Assembly: GCA_965223035.1 (NCBI GenBank)
Contig: OZ244980.1
Coordinates: 1,178,001 to 1,242,000 of the forward strand
Direction of reading: 5' to 3'
From: CAMDPA01 sp965223035
GTDB lineage: Bacteria > Pseudomonadota > Alphaproteobacteria > Rhizobiales > Hyphomicrobiaceae
Length of the DNA: 64,000 bases
Made by a program: the position numbers and the translations under genes. Below, one piece after another: positions 17,014 through 26,172 of the stretch (positions are counted from its first letter, which is position 1; each line of letters begins with the position of its first letter). Below the pieces are notes generated by a model. That model had not been told where the DNA came from. It saw only the letters and a list, made by a program, of their open reading frames with translations, and searched no databases.

Positions 17014-18936
17014 GTGAAGCACGCATTGATTGCAACCGCGCTGTTCGCGTTTGCGACGACGGCTTTCGCATTTGAGCCACCACCGGAAGGCAAGAGTCTG
17101 AATAAAGCTTTCGAAGGCGAATCGTTTTCGCCCTATGCGGCGCGGAATTTTGCCAGCCGGCCGTTGTGGGGCGACACCCATCTGCATACGTCGACGTCAT
17201 TCGACGCCGGCGCCTTCGGTAACCGGCTCGACGCGCGCACCGCCTACCGTTTTGCCAAGGGCTTCGAAGTCACCTCCACCACCGGGACGCGGGCGCGGCT
17301 ATCACGCCCGCTCGACTGGCTGGTGGTCGCCGATCATTCCGACAACATGGGCCTGTTCGATCTGATCCATGCCGGCGATCGCAGCATCACGTCGGACAAG
17401 GAAGGCCGACGCATCTATGAGATGATAAAGACCGGTGGCGAAACGGCCGTCAACGCGTCGCTGGAGCTGATCGACGCGTTCTCGAGAGGTAAGAGCATTT
17501 CCACTGCGCTAGAGGTGGTGCCCGGTACAAAGCTATTCCGCTCGGTTTGGGATCGTCAGGTTGCGGCCGCGGAGGAGGCCAACGACCCCGGCAACTTCAC
17601 AGCCTTCATCGGCTATGAGTGGACCTCATTGATCAATGGCAACAACATGCATCGCGTCGTCGTTTATCGCGACGGCGGTGCACGTGCGCGGCTGGTCAAT
17701 CCGTTTACGACCATCGCGCCCCACGGCAGCCCGGACCCGCGCGATCTGTGGACGTGGATGAGCGAGTACGAGAAGCATACCAATGGCGACGTCTTGGCGC
17801 TGGCGCACAACGGCAATCTGTCGAACGGAATCATGTTTCCCGAGACCGCGCAATGGAACGGCCGTAAGCTCGACAAAGCCTATGTGACGGAACGGATTAA
17901 ATGGGAGCCGTTGTACGAGGCGACACAAATCAAGGGCGACGGCGAAACCCATCCATTCTTGTCACCCAACGATGAATTCGCGGGCTTCGAGAATTGGGAC
18001 AAGGGCAACCTGAACCTGAGCCAGACCAAAACCGACGACATGTTGGCGGGTGAGTACGCGCGTTCGGCGTTGAGAAGGGGCCTCAAGTTGGAGCAAACAC
18101 TGGGTGTTAACCCGTATAAGTTCGGCATGGTCGGCTCCACCGATAGCCACACCTCGTTGGCAACGGCGCAGGAGGACAATTTTTTCGGCAAGCATTCCGG
18201 CACCGAGCCGGGTCCGGAGCGACCAATGCATCTCGTCGCTCAGTTTGGCGACCAGAAGATTTTCGGTTGGGAGCAGGTCGCATCGGGTCTCGCCGCCGTC
18301 TGGGCGGCCGACAACACCCGTGAGGCGATCTTCGATGCAATGGAGCGCAAGGAGGTTTACGCCACGACGGGCTCGCGAATGGTGGTCCGCTTTTTCGGAG
18401 GCTGGCAATTTACCGATCAGGACCTGAGTTCCCGTTCACCCGCGTTTGCCGGATATCGCAAGGGTGTACCGATGGGCGCCGATCTGCCGGTTCAACCGGA
18501 CGGCGGCAAGGCGCCGGTGTTCATGATCTACGCTCTGAAGGATCCGATTGGTGCTAACCTCGATCGCATTCAGGTCGTCAAGGGCTGGCTGGACGAGAGC
18601 GGCCAGACCAATGAAAAGGTCTATGATGTGGTTTGGGCCGGCGACCGCAAGCCGGACAGCAACGGCCGACTTCCCGGCGTCGGTGACACGACCGACCTCG
18701 CGCGCGCCACCTGGACCAATTCGATCGGCGCCGCCGAGCTAGCGACGATCTGGACTGATCCGGATTTCGATGCGAGCCAACGCGCCTTTTATTATGTCAG
18801 GGTGCTTGAGATCCCCACGCCGCGATGGACCGCCTATGACGCGTTCCGCTTCAACATCAAACTGCCGGCAGAGGTTCCCATGAAGACGCAGGAGCGCGCC
18901 TACACATCCCCGATCTGGTACACCCCGAAGGCTTGA
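17014..18936 (+). CDS. Secreted DUF3604 protein (PHP-like metallohydrolase), copy 2
   Basis: A 640-residue paralogue of copy 1. GTG at 17014 has GGAGGAA upstream and gives a clean signal peptide (HALIATALFAFATTAFA, then FEPPPEGK); the frame is also open from an ATG at 17002. Metal-ligand motifs are conserved: GDTHLHT, VADHSDNMG, FIGYEWTS, LAHNGNLS, STDSHT. Differences from copy 1 cluster in the 40 residues after the SDHSDNMG motif and in loops near the C-terminus, which could alter substrate choice. It is the first gene of a tightly coupled run with the HupE-type proteins downstream (six-base gap to the next start). A periplasmic site of action is expected. Confidence 0.9.
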   Translation: MKHALIATALFAFATTAFAFEPPPEGKSLNKAFEGESFSPYAARNFASRPLWGDTHLHTSTSFDAGAFGNRLDARTAYRFAKGFEVTSTTGTRARLSRPLDWLVVADHSDNMGLFDLIHAGDRSITSDKEGRRIYEMIKTGGETAVNASLELIDAFSRGKSISTALEVVPGTKLFRSVWDRQVAAAEEANDPGNFTAFIGYEWTSLINGNNMHRVVVYRDGGARARLVNPFTTIAPHGSPDPRDLWTWMSEYEKHTNGDVLALAHNGNLSNGIMFPETAQWNGRKLDKAYVTERIKWEPLYEATQIKGDGETHPFLSPNDEFAGFENWDKGNLNLSQTKTDDMLAGEYARSALRRGLKLEQTLGVNPYKFGMVGSTDSHTSLATAQEDNFFGKHSGTEPGPERPMHLVAQFGDQKIFGWEQVASGLAAVWAADNTREAIFDAMERKEVYATTGSRMVVRFFGGWQFTDQDLSSRSPAFAGYRKGVPMGADLPVQPDGGKAPVFMIYALKDPIGANLDRIQVVKGWLDESGQTNEKVYDVVWAGDRKPDSNGRLPGVGDTTDLARATWTNSIGAAELATIWTDPDFDASQRAFYYVRVLEIPTPRWTAYDAFRFNIKLPAEVPMKTQERAYTSPIWYTPKA

Positions 18937-18941
18937 TCGAT

Positions 18942-19589
18942 ATGTTCAGGTGCAGGCGCCGGTATTGGAACTGCGGCCGCATTGCCGGCTTGCGCTGTTG
19001 GTTGGTCATTTTGCTGATCACCACCGGCGCCCCTGTGCCCAGCTCGGCTTGCGGTTTTCATACGCTTGACCGTATCGCGCTCAAGCGCGGCGCGCTGAAT
19101 TTCGCCTTTCCCAATGCCCTTTATGTACAAGGTGCCATCGGCAACGCCCTTCGCCGTGGGGTGTTGCACCCGAAGCATCTTTCCAGCGCGCGAAAGCCGT
19201 TCGCCTACCACCGCATTGTTCGTAATTTGCAGCGGTTCGCCGATCGCGTCGATGCATCGAACCGTTTGGAGGATCGTCCGTTCACCGCGGTTTTGCTGGG
19301 ATCGGTGTTGTGGTCGACATTTAAGCCGCAGGCAGATCGCCTCGCCGTTGAGAGCCATACGCCCGGACCGCTGCCTGGCGCGGCGACGATCGTAACCGAT
19401 GCCCCCGTGATCGCCGCGCTGTTGGCCGGCGATCTGTCGGCGAAAGCGGTGTTCGGAGCGGGGCTGATGCGCTTTTATGGGACTCAAGGTGACGTCGAAC
19501 CGCTGCGATCTGCATTGGAATTGGCGTTTCCTGGGCAGCCGACGTCCGCTTCGGGTTCCGCCCTCGCGAAGGGTTATCCAAAGCAATGA
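18942..19589 (+). CDS. Exported protein of DUF3604/HupE cluster, unknown function
   Basis: About 215 residues with an arginine-rich start, one hydrophobic export segment (LVILLITTGAPVPSSA) and the sequence CGFHTLDRI directly after it. The body has GALNFAFPNALYVQGAI and a C-terminal half starting near ATIVTDAPVIAALLAGDL. I do not recognise a named family. It follows the DUF3604 stop by five bases and overlaps the next start by four (ATGA), so it is translated with the HupE-type genes. Cys and His at the mature N-terminus could bind metal or carry lipid, though the lipobox is poor. ATG chosen over a TTG at 18933. Confidence 0.7.
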   Translation: MFRCRRRYWNCGRIAGLRCWLVILLITTGAPVPSSACGFHTLDRIALKRGALNFAFPNALYVQGAIGNALRRGVLHPKHLSSARKPFAYHRIVRNLQRFADRVDASNRLEDRPFTAVLLGSVLWSTFKPQADRLAVESHTPGPLPGAATIVTDAPVIAALLAGDLSAKAVFGAGLMRFYGTQGDVEPLRSALELAFPGQPTSASGSALAKGYPKQ

Positions 19590-20251
19590 TCAAACTGCCC
19601 CCGGTTGTTGGCGCGTTCGATGAGCACCGATCCACCTCTGGTTGGACGAGGGCCGACGATCGGGCCAAGTACGCGGCGTCGATGCTGGCCGTGGCCATTC
19701 TGCTGGCATCCAGCGCTGTCGCTCATGCCCACGACGTGACCGGCATCGCGGGTGGATTTAAAAGTGGTTTCGCCCATCCGTTCTATGGCTGGGACCATGT
19801 CGCAGCGATGGTGGCGGTCGGTCTATGGGGGGCACTTCTGGGTCCGCCGGCATTATGGGCACTACCGATTGCGTTTCCCTTGATGATGTCGTTTGGCGCT
19901 GCGCTTGGCATTGCCGGCCTACCGCTTCCCGCCGTCGAGGTGGGCATCGCCGCCTCCGCTGTTGCGCTGGGGCTGATGGTGGCCGCGGCGGTGCGTCCAC
20001 CCTTACCGTTGGCCGCCGTGATTGTCGGTGTCTTCGCCATCTTCCATGGCCACGCCCACGGCACCGAGCTGCCGGCAAGCGAGGACGCGTTGGGCTATAC
20101 GGCCGGTTTTGTGATTGCAACGGGCTTGCTGCATTTGAGCGGAATTGGAATGGGTTTAGCGGCCAGATGGGATGGGGGTAAAATCGCCGTACGCACAGTT
20201 GGTGGCCTTATCGCCGCAGGTGGATGTGCCTTGTTGGCGGGCGTGGCATGA
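19586..20251 (+). CDS. HupE/UreJ-family membrane protein
   Basis: A 221-residue integral membrane protein of the HupE/UreJ family, implicated in nickel or cobalt handling for hydrogenase or urease. Signature: HAHD after the signal-like segment, then SGFAHPFYGWDHVAAM (the HPxxGxDH motif), and a second FHGHAHGTE in a later helix. About six hydrophobic segments. The frame starts with an unusual cytosolic-looking stretch of 40 residues; an internal ATG at 19682 would give the normal length, but the ATGA overlap with the upstream gene favours 19586. Neither hydrogenase nor urease genes are in the window, so the metal is open. Confidence 0.87.
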   Translation: MIKLPPVVGAFDEHRSTSGWTRADDRAKYAASMLAVAILLASSAVAHAHDVTGIAGGFKSGFAHPFYGWDHVAAMVAVGLWGALLGPPALWALPIAFPLMMSFGAALGIAGLPLPAVEVGIAASAVALGLMVAAAVRPPLPLAAVIVGVFAIFHGHAHGTELPASEDALGYTAGFVIATGLLHLSGIGMGLAARWDGGKIAVRTVGGLIAAGGCALLAGVA

Positions 20252-20850
20252 TCAACCGGGGCTTGGCGGCGATTGCGATCAGCTTGGTGTTGATGAAGCC
20301 GGCGTTGGCGCACGCTCCGATCAAAGGGATCGGTGCGTTTTACAATGGATTATTGCATCCCCTGTTCGTGCCCTCTCACCTGTTGGTGCTGATCGCGCTG
20401 GGGCTCCTGATCGGCCAGCATGCGCCGCGGGCGAGCCGTTCGGCTTGGTTCGGCTTCGTCGCCGGATTGAGCGTCGCGGTTGCGGCAGCTTCGAATCTTG
20501 ATATCAAGCCCCCTCAACCGGTTTTGCTGGGTGTCGCCTTGGCTGCAGGATGTCTCGTCATTTTGGACCGGGCCTTTTCCGCCGCAGCGCTCGCGACCGT
20601 GGCCGTTGCCGGCGGGATTGCCATCGGATTGGATTCAAGGCCGGAGAGCGCGAGCCATCGGGATTTTTGGCTGGCACTATTGGGCAGCGGCATCGGGTCT
20701 GTGCTGTTGGTCAGCTACATCGGTGGCATTGCCGCTGTGCTTCAACGCCCCTGGCAGCGCATCGGCATCCGGATTGCCGGGTCTTGGACGGTGGCGTGCG
20801 GGGTGATTGTCCTTGCTTTTGCAATGGCCAACCGCACGGCCGTTGGTTAG
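20248..20850 (+). CDS. HupE-like membrane protein, second copy
   Basis: A 200-residue polytopic protein with a signal-like first segment ending in ALAHAPIKG. GLLHPLFVPSHLLVLIALGLL is a variant of the HupE metal motif (HP...P.H instead of HPxxGxDH). It overlaps the previous gene by four bases (ATGA) and lacks the second His cluster. Length and topology are those of HupE. It may be a diverged partner subunit rather than an independent transporter; that is inference. Confidence 0.75.
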   Translation: MINRGLAAIAISLVLMKPALAHAPIKGIGAFYNGLLHPLFVPSHLLVLIALGLLIGQHAPRASRSAWFGFVAGLSVAVAAASNLDIKPPQPVLLGVALAAGCLVILDRAFSAAALATVAVAGGIAIGLDSRPESASHRDFWLALLGSGIGSVLLVSYIGGIAAVLQRPWQRIGIRIAGSWTVACGVIVLAFAMANRTAVG

Positions 20851-20861
20851 GTCGAGCGAAT

Positions 20862-21731
20862 ATGTCGGTTGTTGCCAAACTCGTCCGTGAGCCGCTCACC
20901 CATTTTCTGCTGATTGGCACGCTGGTGTTTATTGCCTATGCCATGATGGGTGGCTCGCAACCAGATGCGCCGGAGCGCATCGTCGTCACCGATGGTAGGG
21001 TGCAACAGCTGGTCCAAGTCTTTGCCAAAACCCGCCGGCGGCCGCCGACGCTGGTGGAGTTACAAGGTCTGATCAACGCCTACGTCAAGGAGGAGGTCTA
21101 CTACCGGGAAGCCCTTAAGCTCGGTCTGGACCGTAATGACACGTTGATCCGCCGGCGCCTGCAGCAGAAAATGGAATTCCTCACCGAGCCCAACGAGCCC
21201 GATCTGCAAGCCTCCGATGACGACCTTCAAAAATTTCTTGCAGCCCACCGATCCGAGTTTCGCGTCGCTCCCAAAGTTGCCTTTCGCCAAATCTTTTTGA
21301 AGCAGGGGAACGGCAAACGGGGCTCATCCCAACGGGCGGAACAAGTGCTGAAGGCGTTGCGGTCAGACGCCAACCCTGACGAGCTCGGCGACAATACGCT
21401 GCTGCCGTCTCAGATGCCGCTTACCTCGCTCGATTTGGTGGCAAGAAACTTTGGATACGACTTTGCTGAGGCGCTGTTGGCCTTGCCGCAAGCCCAATGG
21501 ACCGGTCCGGTGCAATCCGCCTATGGCCTGCATGTGGTTCGCGTCACAGCGCGAAAGGAGGGCTATGATCCACCGCTCAAGGAGATCCGACGGGCCGTGC
21601 AGCTCAAATGGCGATTTCAACGCCGAAAAGCTTGGCTGACATCCGAATACGAGCGATTGCGCAGCAAATACGAGGTCGTGTTGCCGTCCGTTGAGCCGAC
21701 CGCAAGCGCAGCGCGATCGGCATCCCAATGA
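20862..21731 (+). CDS. Membrane-anchored parvulin-type peptidyl-prolyl isomerase
   Basis: A 289-residue protein: one N-terminal membrane helix (THFLLIGTLVFIAYAMM), a SurA/PrsA-like chaperone region around residues 35-120, and a parvulin (rotamase) domain at about 120-240 with VAFRQIFLK and GPVQSAYGLHVVRV. It should act on proteins in the periplasm. ATG at 20862; a long upstream open frame from 20550 overlaps the previous gene and is ignored. Its place between HupE-type genes, and overlapping the last by four bases, suggests it folds a product of this operon, plausibly the secreted DUF3604 enzymes. Confidence 0.88.
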   Translation: MSVVAKLVREPLTHFLLIGTLVFIAYAMMGGSQPDAPERIVVTDGRVQQLVQVFAKTRRRPPTLVELQGLINAYVKEEVYYREALKLGLDRNDTLIRRRLQQKMEFLTEPNEPDLQASDDDLQKFLAAHRSEFRVAPKVAFRQIFLKQGNGKRGSSQRAEQVLKALRSDANPDELGDNTLLPSQMPLTSLDLVARNFGYDFAEALLALPQAQWTGPVQSAYGLHVVRVTARKEGYDPPLKEIRRAVQLKWRFQRRKAWLTSEYERLRSKYEVVLPSVEPTASAARSASQ

Positions 21732-22726
21732 AGCATGTTTTGGCAGCAGCGTTGAGCGGGTTGGCCCTACTGGTCGGCACTGTCACACTTGTCTCGGGGC
21801 ATGAGTTGCGACCCGGCTTTTTAGAGATCCTGCAGAAGTCACCTGAGCGCTATGTGATCCGGTTCAAGGTTCCGGCACGGGGAAATATGCGCTTGAAGCT
21901 TTATGCGGGCCTGCCGGATCAGTGCACGAACGTCAAGCCTCCGCAGACCGAGCGTGCCGGTGGAGGGGTTCTCGATCGCTATGCCGTCGCCTGCGCAGGG
22001 GGCCTGCAAGGCCACAAGGTGGTGATCGATGGCTTGGCCAGCACGTTGACCGATGTCGTCGCCCGCGTGGCGCTGTCGAACGGCTCGGTGCAAACGGCAC
22101 GACTGACGCCGGACCAGCCGTCGTTCATCGTAAAGGGCGTCGCCGCTTGGCCGGATACGTTGCGAACCTACCTCCTGCTCGGCGTCGAGCATATCCTGCT
22201 TGGGCTTGATCATCTCTTGTTTGTGTTAGCGCTGCTGCTGCTCATTTCCGACCGATGGATGTTGGTGAAGACCATCACCGCATTCACCATCGCGCACAGC
22301 ATCACGCTGACGGCTGCCGCCATTGGCTGGGCTGACGCTCCACAAGCTCCGGTCGAGGCCGTGGTGGCGCTCAGTATCATGTTTGCCGCCGCCGAGGTGC
22401 CACGCTTACAGTCGCAGCCCTCCGATCTGGCCGGTCGGGCGCCTTGGATCATCGCCTTCGTGTTCGGTCTCATTCACGGATTTGGCTTCGGCGGTGCGCT
22501 CAAGGAGATCGGGCTGCCGCAGTCGGACGTTCCGCTGGCGCTGCTCGCCTTCAATCTCGGAGTCGAGGCCGGTCAATTGCTGTTCGTGGTTGCCGTGATC
22601 GCTCTTATCGCCTCGCTCGAGCGACTGCTGGCGCTGCGTCTGCCCCACGTCCGGGTTTTGACCGCCTACGTCATCGGTTCGCTGGCGGCCTTCTGGTTTG
22701 TGCAGCGGGTTACGGCAATGAGCTAG
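21728..22726 (+). CDS. HupE/UreJ_2-family membrane protein with periplasmic domain
   Basis: A 332-residue protein. A signal peptide (LSGLALLVGTVTLVSG, then HELRPG) leads into a soluble domain of about 120 residues, then six or seven membrane helices. The helix motif LGVEHILLGLDHLLFV is diagnostic for HupE/UreJ_2; a second His-bearing helix is LIHGFGFGGAL. The mature N-terminus HELRPG resembles copper- or metal-binding starts seen in such proteins. It overlaps the parvulin gene by four bases. Its TAG stop is the first triplet of a family A repeat, so the native C-terminus may have been longer. Confidence 0.87.
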   Translation: MKHVLAAALSGLALLVGTVTLVSGHELRPGFLEILQKSPERYVIRFKVPARGNMRLKLYAGLPDQCTNVKPPQTERAGGGVLDRYAVACAGGLQGHKVVIDGLASTLTDVVARVALSNGSVQTARLTPDQPSFIVKGVAAWPDTLRTYLLLGVEHILLGLDHLLFVLALLLLISDRWMLVKTITAFTIAHSITLTAAAIGWADAPQAPVEAVVALSIMFAAAEVPRLQSQPSDLAGRAPWIIAFVFGLIHGFGFGGALKEIGLPQSDVPLALLAFNLGVEAGQLLFVVAVIALIASLERLLALRLPHVRVLTAYVIGSLAAFWFVQRVTAMS

Positions 22727-22804
22727 ATCATCGCGCCTTAAATCGGAACCGCAACGCCGATTCCAATTGCGCCGGTTCCAATTTAAGGCAGAGAGTTGCT
22801 CTAG
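22723..22804 (-). repeat. Family A palindrome with extended centre
   Basis: CTAGATCATCGCGCC at one end, GGCAGAGAGTTGCTCTAG at the other, with hairpin II centre sequences between. The first TAG is the stop codon of the HupE/UreJ_2 gene. Confidence 0.88.
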
Positions 22805-22922
22805 GCTCTGTCGGCCTTTGGCGGATCAGCCGGGCCGGTCCGCTCCCCGCCCGGCCATCCACACGAGCGTGCCAAAGGGTGGCCGGGCGGGGAGCGGGAT
22901 GGCTGCAGCTTACCCTATCGTT
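22805..22922 (+). repeat. Family B hairpin repeat
   Basis: The best-preserved copy. CCGCTCCCCGCCCGGCCA pairs almost perfectly with TGGCCGGGCGGGGAGCGG, followed by GATGGCTGCAGCT. It abuts family A. Confidence 0.85.
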
Positions 22923-22934
22923 GCCAGCGAACGC

Positions 22935-24563
22935 CTATCCCTTGAGCCCCGCTTTGCGGAGCCCCTCCATCAAATGCTCAAAATCATGTGCGGCGGCGTT
23001 CCATTTGCGCAGTTCCAACGGTGCGGAAAAGCCCGGTTTGATGTCATAGACGCGGGCAAGCGCGGCGCCAGCTTCGGCTCGCCCGAGTTGGGCTAGCGCG
23101 GCCGCCTGCAGCAGGTGCGACCAATAAAAGTGTGGCATGCCGGCCCGCTCCACATCGGCGTTGGTATCTGCGTAGGCGCGCTGATCGTAATGGTAGCGGC
23201 TCGCCGCAAAATAGTACCAACCGGGGTGCAAGGGATTGAGCTGCTGCGCGCGTTTGGACAAGTCGACGCCACGCTCGAATTGACCCATGAAGGCCAGATA
23301 ATGGCCGACATCGGCCAGGATTTCCGGGTCGTTCGGATTGAGGCTCAGGGCCAGCTGGGCTTCGGTCTCGAACTTGTCGTTTTCCCGGCGGAAGAAGTGG
23401 ACGATCGCCAGCCAACAGCGGGCATAGGCGTTTTGCGGATCAAGTCGGGTTGCGGTCGCCGCCATGTGCAATGCCCGGCCGATCGGATCCGGTCGCGGGT
23501 TGGTCTCGAAGCGGTGCTCGGCAAGGTACACGTTGGCCAGCAGCGCATGGGCATCGGCCGACGTTGGATCGAGCGCGATCGCTGCCTCGAGCAGGTCGCG
23601 GGCTTCGGCATGGATGTCGGCGCTCAACATCGACGTAAAGCGACGGGCCCGCAAAAGGCAATCGTAGGCGTCGAGCTCCGCAGCACTCTTTCTCAACGCG
23701 CGCTGCAGCGCCACATCCTGGATCTTGAGGCCCAAGGTCGCAGCAATCTTGCGGGTGACCTCATCTTGTAGCTCGAAAATGTCACACATCTCGCCGTCGT
23801 AGCGATCCGCCCACAGGTGCAATCCGCTGTCACCATCGATCAGTTGCGCTGAGATTCTGACCCGGCCTGCCGCGCGTCGCACGCTGCCCAACACGAAATA
23901 GCCGGCGCCCAGCAGCGCGCTCAGCTCCTGCAGATGGATCGGACGTCCCTTGAATTGAAAGGTCGTCGCCCGCGCGATCACCTGCAGCTCGCGAAATCGC
24001 GACAGATTGGTGATGATGTCCTCGGTCAGCCCGTCGGCAAAGTATTGGTCGACCCCCGCGCTGAGATTCTCAAACGGTAGCACGGCGAGAATCGGTCGAT
24101 CAGTGGCGCGGCTGCGGCGCCCCGGCGGCTGGCCACCGTTGCCGGGCAGGATCGGCGGTCGGTGCCGGGCTTCTGGCGCGTCGGCAGTCGGAGAGGTCGC
24201 TGGGCTCCCGGACGCGGGGGCAGGCGCCGGCTCGGACGACGTGTCAGCGCCGTCGGCGACCGATACGGCTGCCACGAAGCTGAAGCCGCGGCCCCTGATG
24301 GTGCGAATGTAGGTTTGGCTATCCCCATCGTCCCCGAGCACCCGACGCGCCGATTTGATGCAACTGGACACGGTAGCGTCCGACACAATGCGGCCCTTCC
24401 ACACGTGCTCGATCATCTCGTCGCGGCTCACGAGCCGGCCTGGATTGCGCGCGAGAAACAACAGGACGTCGAAAACAAGCGGCTCGATATGGCGGACCAG
24501 GCCCCGTCGGCGAAGCTCGTAGGTGTCAGTATCAAGCTCGAAATCATCGAATTGGTATCGCAT
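22935..24563 (-). CDS. CadC-like transcriptional regulator with TPR domain
   Basis: A 542-residue protein. An OmpR/PhoB-type winged helix (about 1-100, with IEPLVFDVLLFLARNPGRLV and TIRGRGFSF) is followed by a Pro/Ala-rich linker, a TolB-N-like domain near 155-280 (AVLPFENLS, YFADGLTEDI) and tetratricopeptide-like repeats to the end. No membrane helix is apparent, so it is probably a cytoplasmic one-component regulator sensing through the TPR half. Such genes are common in alphaproteobacteria. It is divergent from the methyltransferase at 24994, which may be its target. Confidence 0.88.
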   Translation of the reverse strand: MRYQFDDFELDTDTYELRRRGLVRHIEPLVFDVLLFLARNPGRLVSRDEMIEHVWKGRIVSDATVSSCIKSARRVLGDDGDSQTYIRTIRGRGFSFVAAVSVADGADTSSEPAPAPASGSPATSPTADAPEARHRPPILPGNGGQPPGRRSRATDRPILAVLPFENLSAGVDQYFADGLTEDIITNLSRFRELQVIARATTFQFKGRPIHLQELSALLGAGYFVLGSVRRAAGRVRISAQLIDGDSGLHLWADRYDGEMCDIFELQDEVTRKIAATLGLKIQDVALQRALRKSAAELDAYDCLLRARRFTSMLSADIHAEARDLLEAAIALDPTSADAHALLANVYLAEHRFETNPRPDPIGRALHMAATATRLDPQNAYARCWLAIVHFFRRENDKFETEAQLALSLNPNDPEILADVGHYLAFMGQFERGVDLSKRAQQLNPLHPGWYYFAASRYHYDQRAYADTNADVERAGMPHFYWSHLLQAAALAQLGRAEAGAALARVYDIKPGFSAPLELRKWNAAAHDFEHLMEGLRKAGLKG

Positions 24564-24744
24564 TCCGTCCTCGCGGGCGCTGCCGGCTTGAGGCGCTACT
24601 ATACACTGTTCTCAATCAGCCGGAGCACCTGCCGCGCAGCCGTTGGGCTAAGCCGTGGCCGCGATGGTGGACCCAACATAGCGGTAGGCAGGATCGATGC
24701 GGCGCACGCGACCAGGGTTCGCCGTGACGTCGGGTCCCGGCCGT

Positions 24745-24807
24745 TAGAGCAACCTGCCTTTAATCGGAACCGGCTTTGCGGTTCCGATTAAAGGCGCGAT
24801 GATCTAG
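24745..24807 (+). repeat. Family A palindrome, short hybrid form
   Basis: Hairpin I left end, hairpin II centre (ACCGGCTTTGCGGTT) and right end. It lies in the 430-base gap between two divergent genes; the rest of that gap holds nothing I recognise. Confidence 0.88.
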
Positions 24808-24993
24808 CATGCCGGGCAAGTGGCCCGCCCCACAAACTCTCCCGACAATCCCCCAAATTTCCGCAGCCCACTCTCAAGCAGTCGCCCCAAGACCGTGCGA
24901 TAGCCAATGCAGCGCGATCACGATGGTGCTGCGCGACGCCAAAGCAAGCAGACGCACCTCGCGTCAGATGCGTTTTAGGATGGAGAGCTTCCA

Positions 24994-25824
24994 ATGACCG
25001 CCATGACCCCAGTTGCCGCCACGCCGAACTTTACTGCGATCAAGGCGAAGCAGCATGTCGCTTGGGCCTCCGGTGATTATGCCCGGATTGGCACGACGCT
25101 ACAGATTGTCGGCGAAAACCTCGCTGAAGCGATGGACTTGAGCCCCGATTCACAGGTGCTCGACGTGGCTGCCGGCAATGGCAACGCGACCCTTGCCTTC
25201 GCCCGTCGGTGGTGCGCCGTCACGTCGACCGATTATGTGGATACCTTGTTGGCGCACGGGCGGGCCCGCGCCGAGGCGGAGCAGTTGGAGGTGTCCTACG
25301 AGATCGCTGACGCCGAGCAGCTACCGTTCGCAGACAATCAATTCGACGCCGTGGTCTCCACCTTCGGCGTGATGTTCGCACCCAACCAAGCCAAGGCCGC
25401 CGAAGAATTGTTGCGGGTATGCCGCCCGGGCGGCAAGATTGGCATGGCGAATTGGGTCCCCGATGGGTTCATTGGGCAACTGTTCAAGACGCTGGGCAGG
25501 CATATCCCACCGCCGCCGGGCGTCAATTCGCCGGCGCAGTGGGGCAACCCGGCCTGGATCGAGGAGACCTTCGCCGCGCAGTCTAGTGCGATCGAGACCG
25601 AGGATAGGACATTTATCTTCCGCTATCGCACGCCCGATCACTTCGTGGACTTTTTTCGTACCTTTTACGGGCCTGTCCATAAGGCCTTTCTCGCGCTCGA
25701 CCCCGCTGGCCAGGCGGCATTGTCGAACGATTTGCACGATACGGTGGCGCAATTCAATACCGCCACGGACCGTTCAATGCGGGTGCCCGGCGCCTATGCA
25801 GAGATTGTCATCACCAAGCGCTGA
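24994..25824 (+). CDS. Class I SAM-dependent methyltransferase
   Basis: A 276-residue methyltransferase of the UbiE/COQ5-like Rossmann type. SAM motif I is VLDVAAGNGNATL, motif II contains YEIADAEQLPFAD, and FDAVVSTFGVMF is motif III. The substrate is unknown. ATG follows GGAGAG. It is divergent from the CadC-like TPR regulator, a pairing common for stress- or metabolite-responsive methyltransferases. Confidence 0.88.
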   Translation: MTAMTPVAATPNFTAIKAKQHVAWASGDYARIGTTLQIVGENLAEAMDLSPDSQVLDVAAGNGNATLAFARRWCAVTSTDYVDTLLAHGRARAEAEQLEVSYEIADAEQLPFADNQFDAVVSTFGVMFAPNQAKAAEELLRVCRPGGKIGMANWVPDGFIGQLFKTLGRHIPPPPGVNSPAQWGNPAWIEETFAAQSSAIETEDRTFIFRYRTPDHFVDFFRTFYGPVHKAFLALDPAGQAALSNDLHDTVAQFNTATDRSMRVPGAYAEIVITKR

Positions 25825-26132
25825 GCCGGGTCTGAAGAGAAGGGCGGCATCGGCCGAGGGAAGGCGCGCCGAGGCTGGCTGGCGGTGGGCACGGATCGGC
25901 GGCGAATGGCCCGGCAGGCGCGCGAACCAACATCACCCGCCCCTCCTGAAGCGGGTCGCCTGAGCAGCGCGTCAATAAGCATGCAGCATCAAAGGCTCCG
26001 CCGGCTTCAACATTGAGTTGGAGCCGGCTGAAGGGCTCAGGTTAGTCATCGCGGCACCATCACCGAATCACACGTCGTATCCGCCGGTGAGGGTGACGCA
26101 CTGTAGTAGCAATCTGTGACATTGTGCATATT

Positions 26133-26172
26133 GTTTCAATCCACGCCCGAGAACGCAAAACATGCGAGCGAC
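26133..26172 (-). CRISPR. Single degenerate type I-C CRISPR repeat
   Basis: GTTTCAATCCACGCCC matches the conserved end of type I-C repeats (inverted: GGGCGTGGATTGAAAC), and GAGCGAC, 17 bases later, matches the other end. The repeat is 40 bases instead of about 32 and its stem is lost. No second copy was seen nearby. It may be the eroded terminal repeat of a lost array, or two repeats fused by a deletion. Its orientation agrees with the cas genes. Confidence 0.6.

Noticed and set aside
18900..19586. 228-codon minus-strand frame
   Set aside because: Opposite an exported-protein frame that is coupled to its neighbours and has a hydrophobic export segment; the minus product has neither.
20550..20861. 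104-codon N-terminal extension of the parvulin
   Set aside because: Overlaps the HupE-like gene in another frame; the ATG at 20862 gives a normal membrane anchor.
23115..23771. 218-codon plus-strand frame
   Set aside because: Shadow of the TPR half of the CadC-like regulator.
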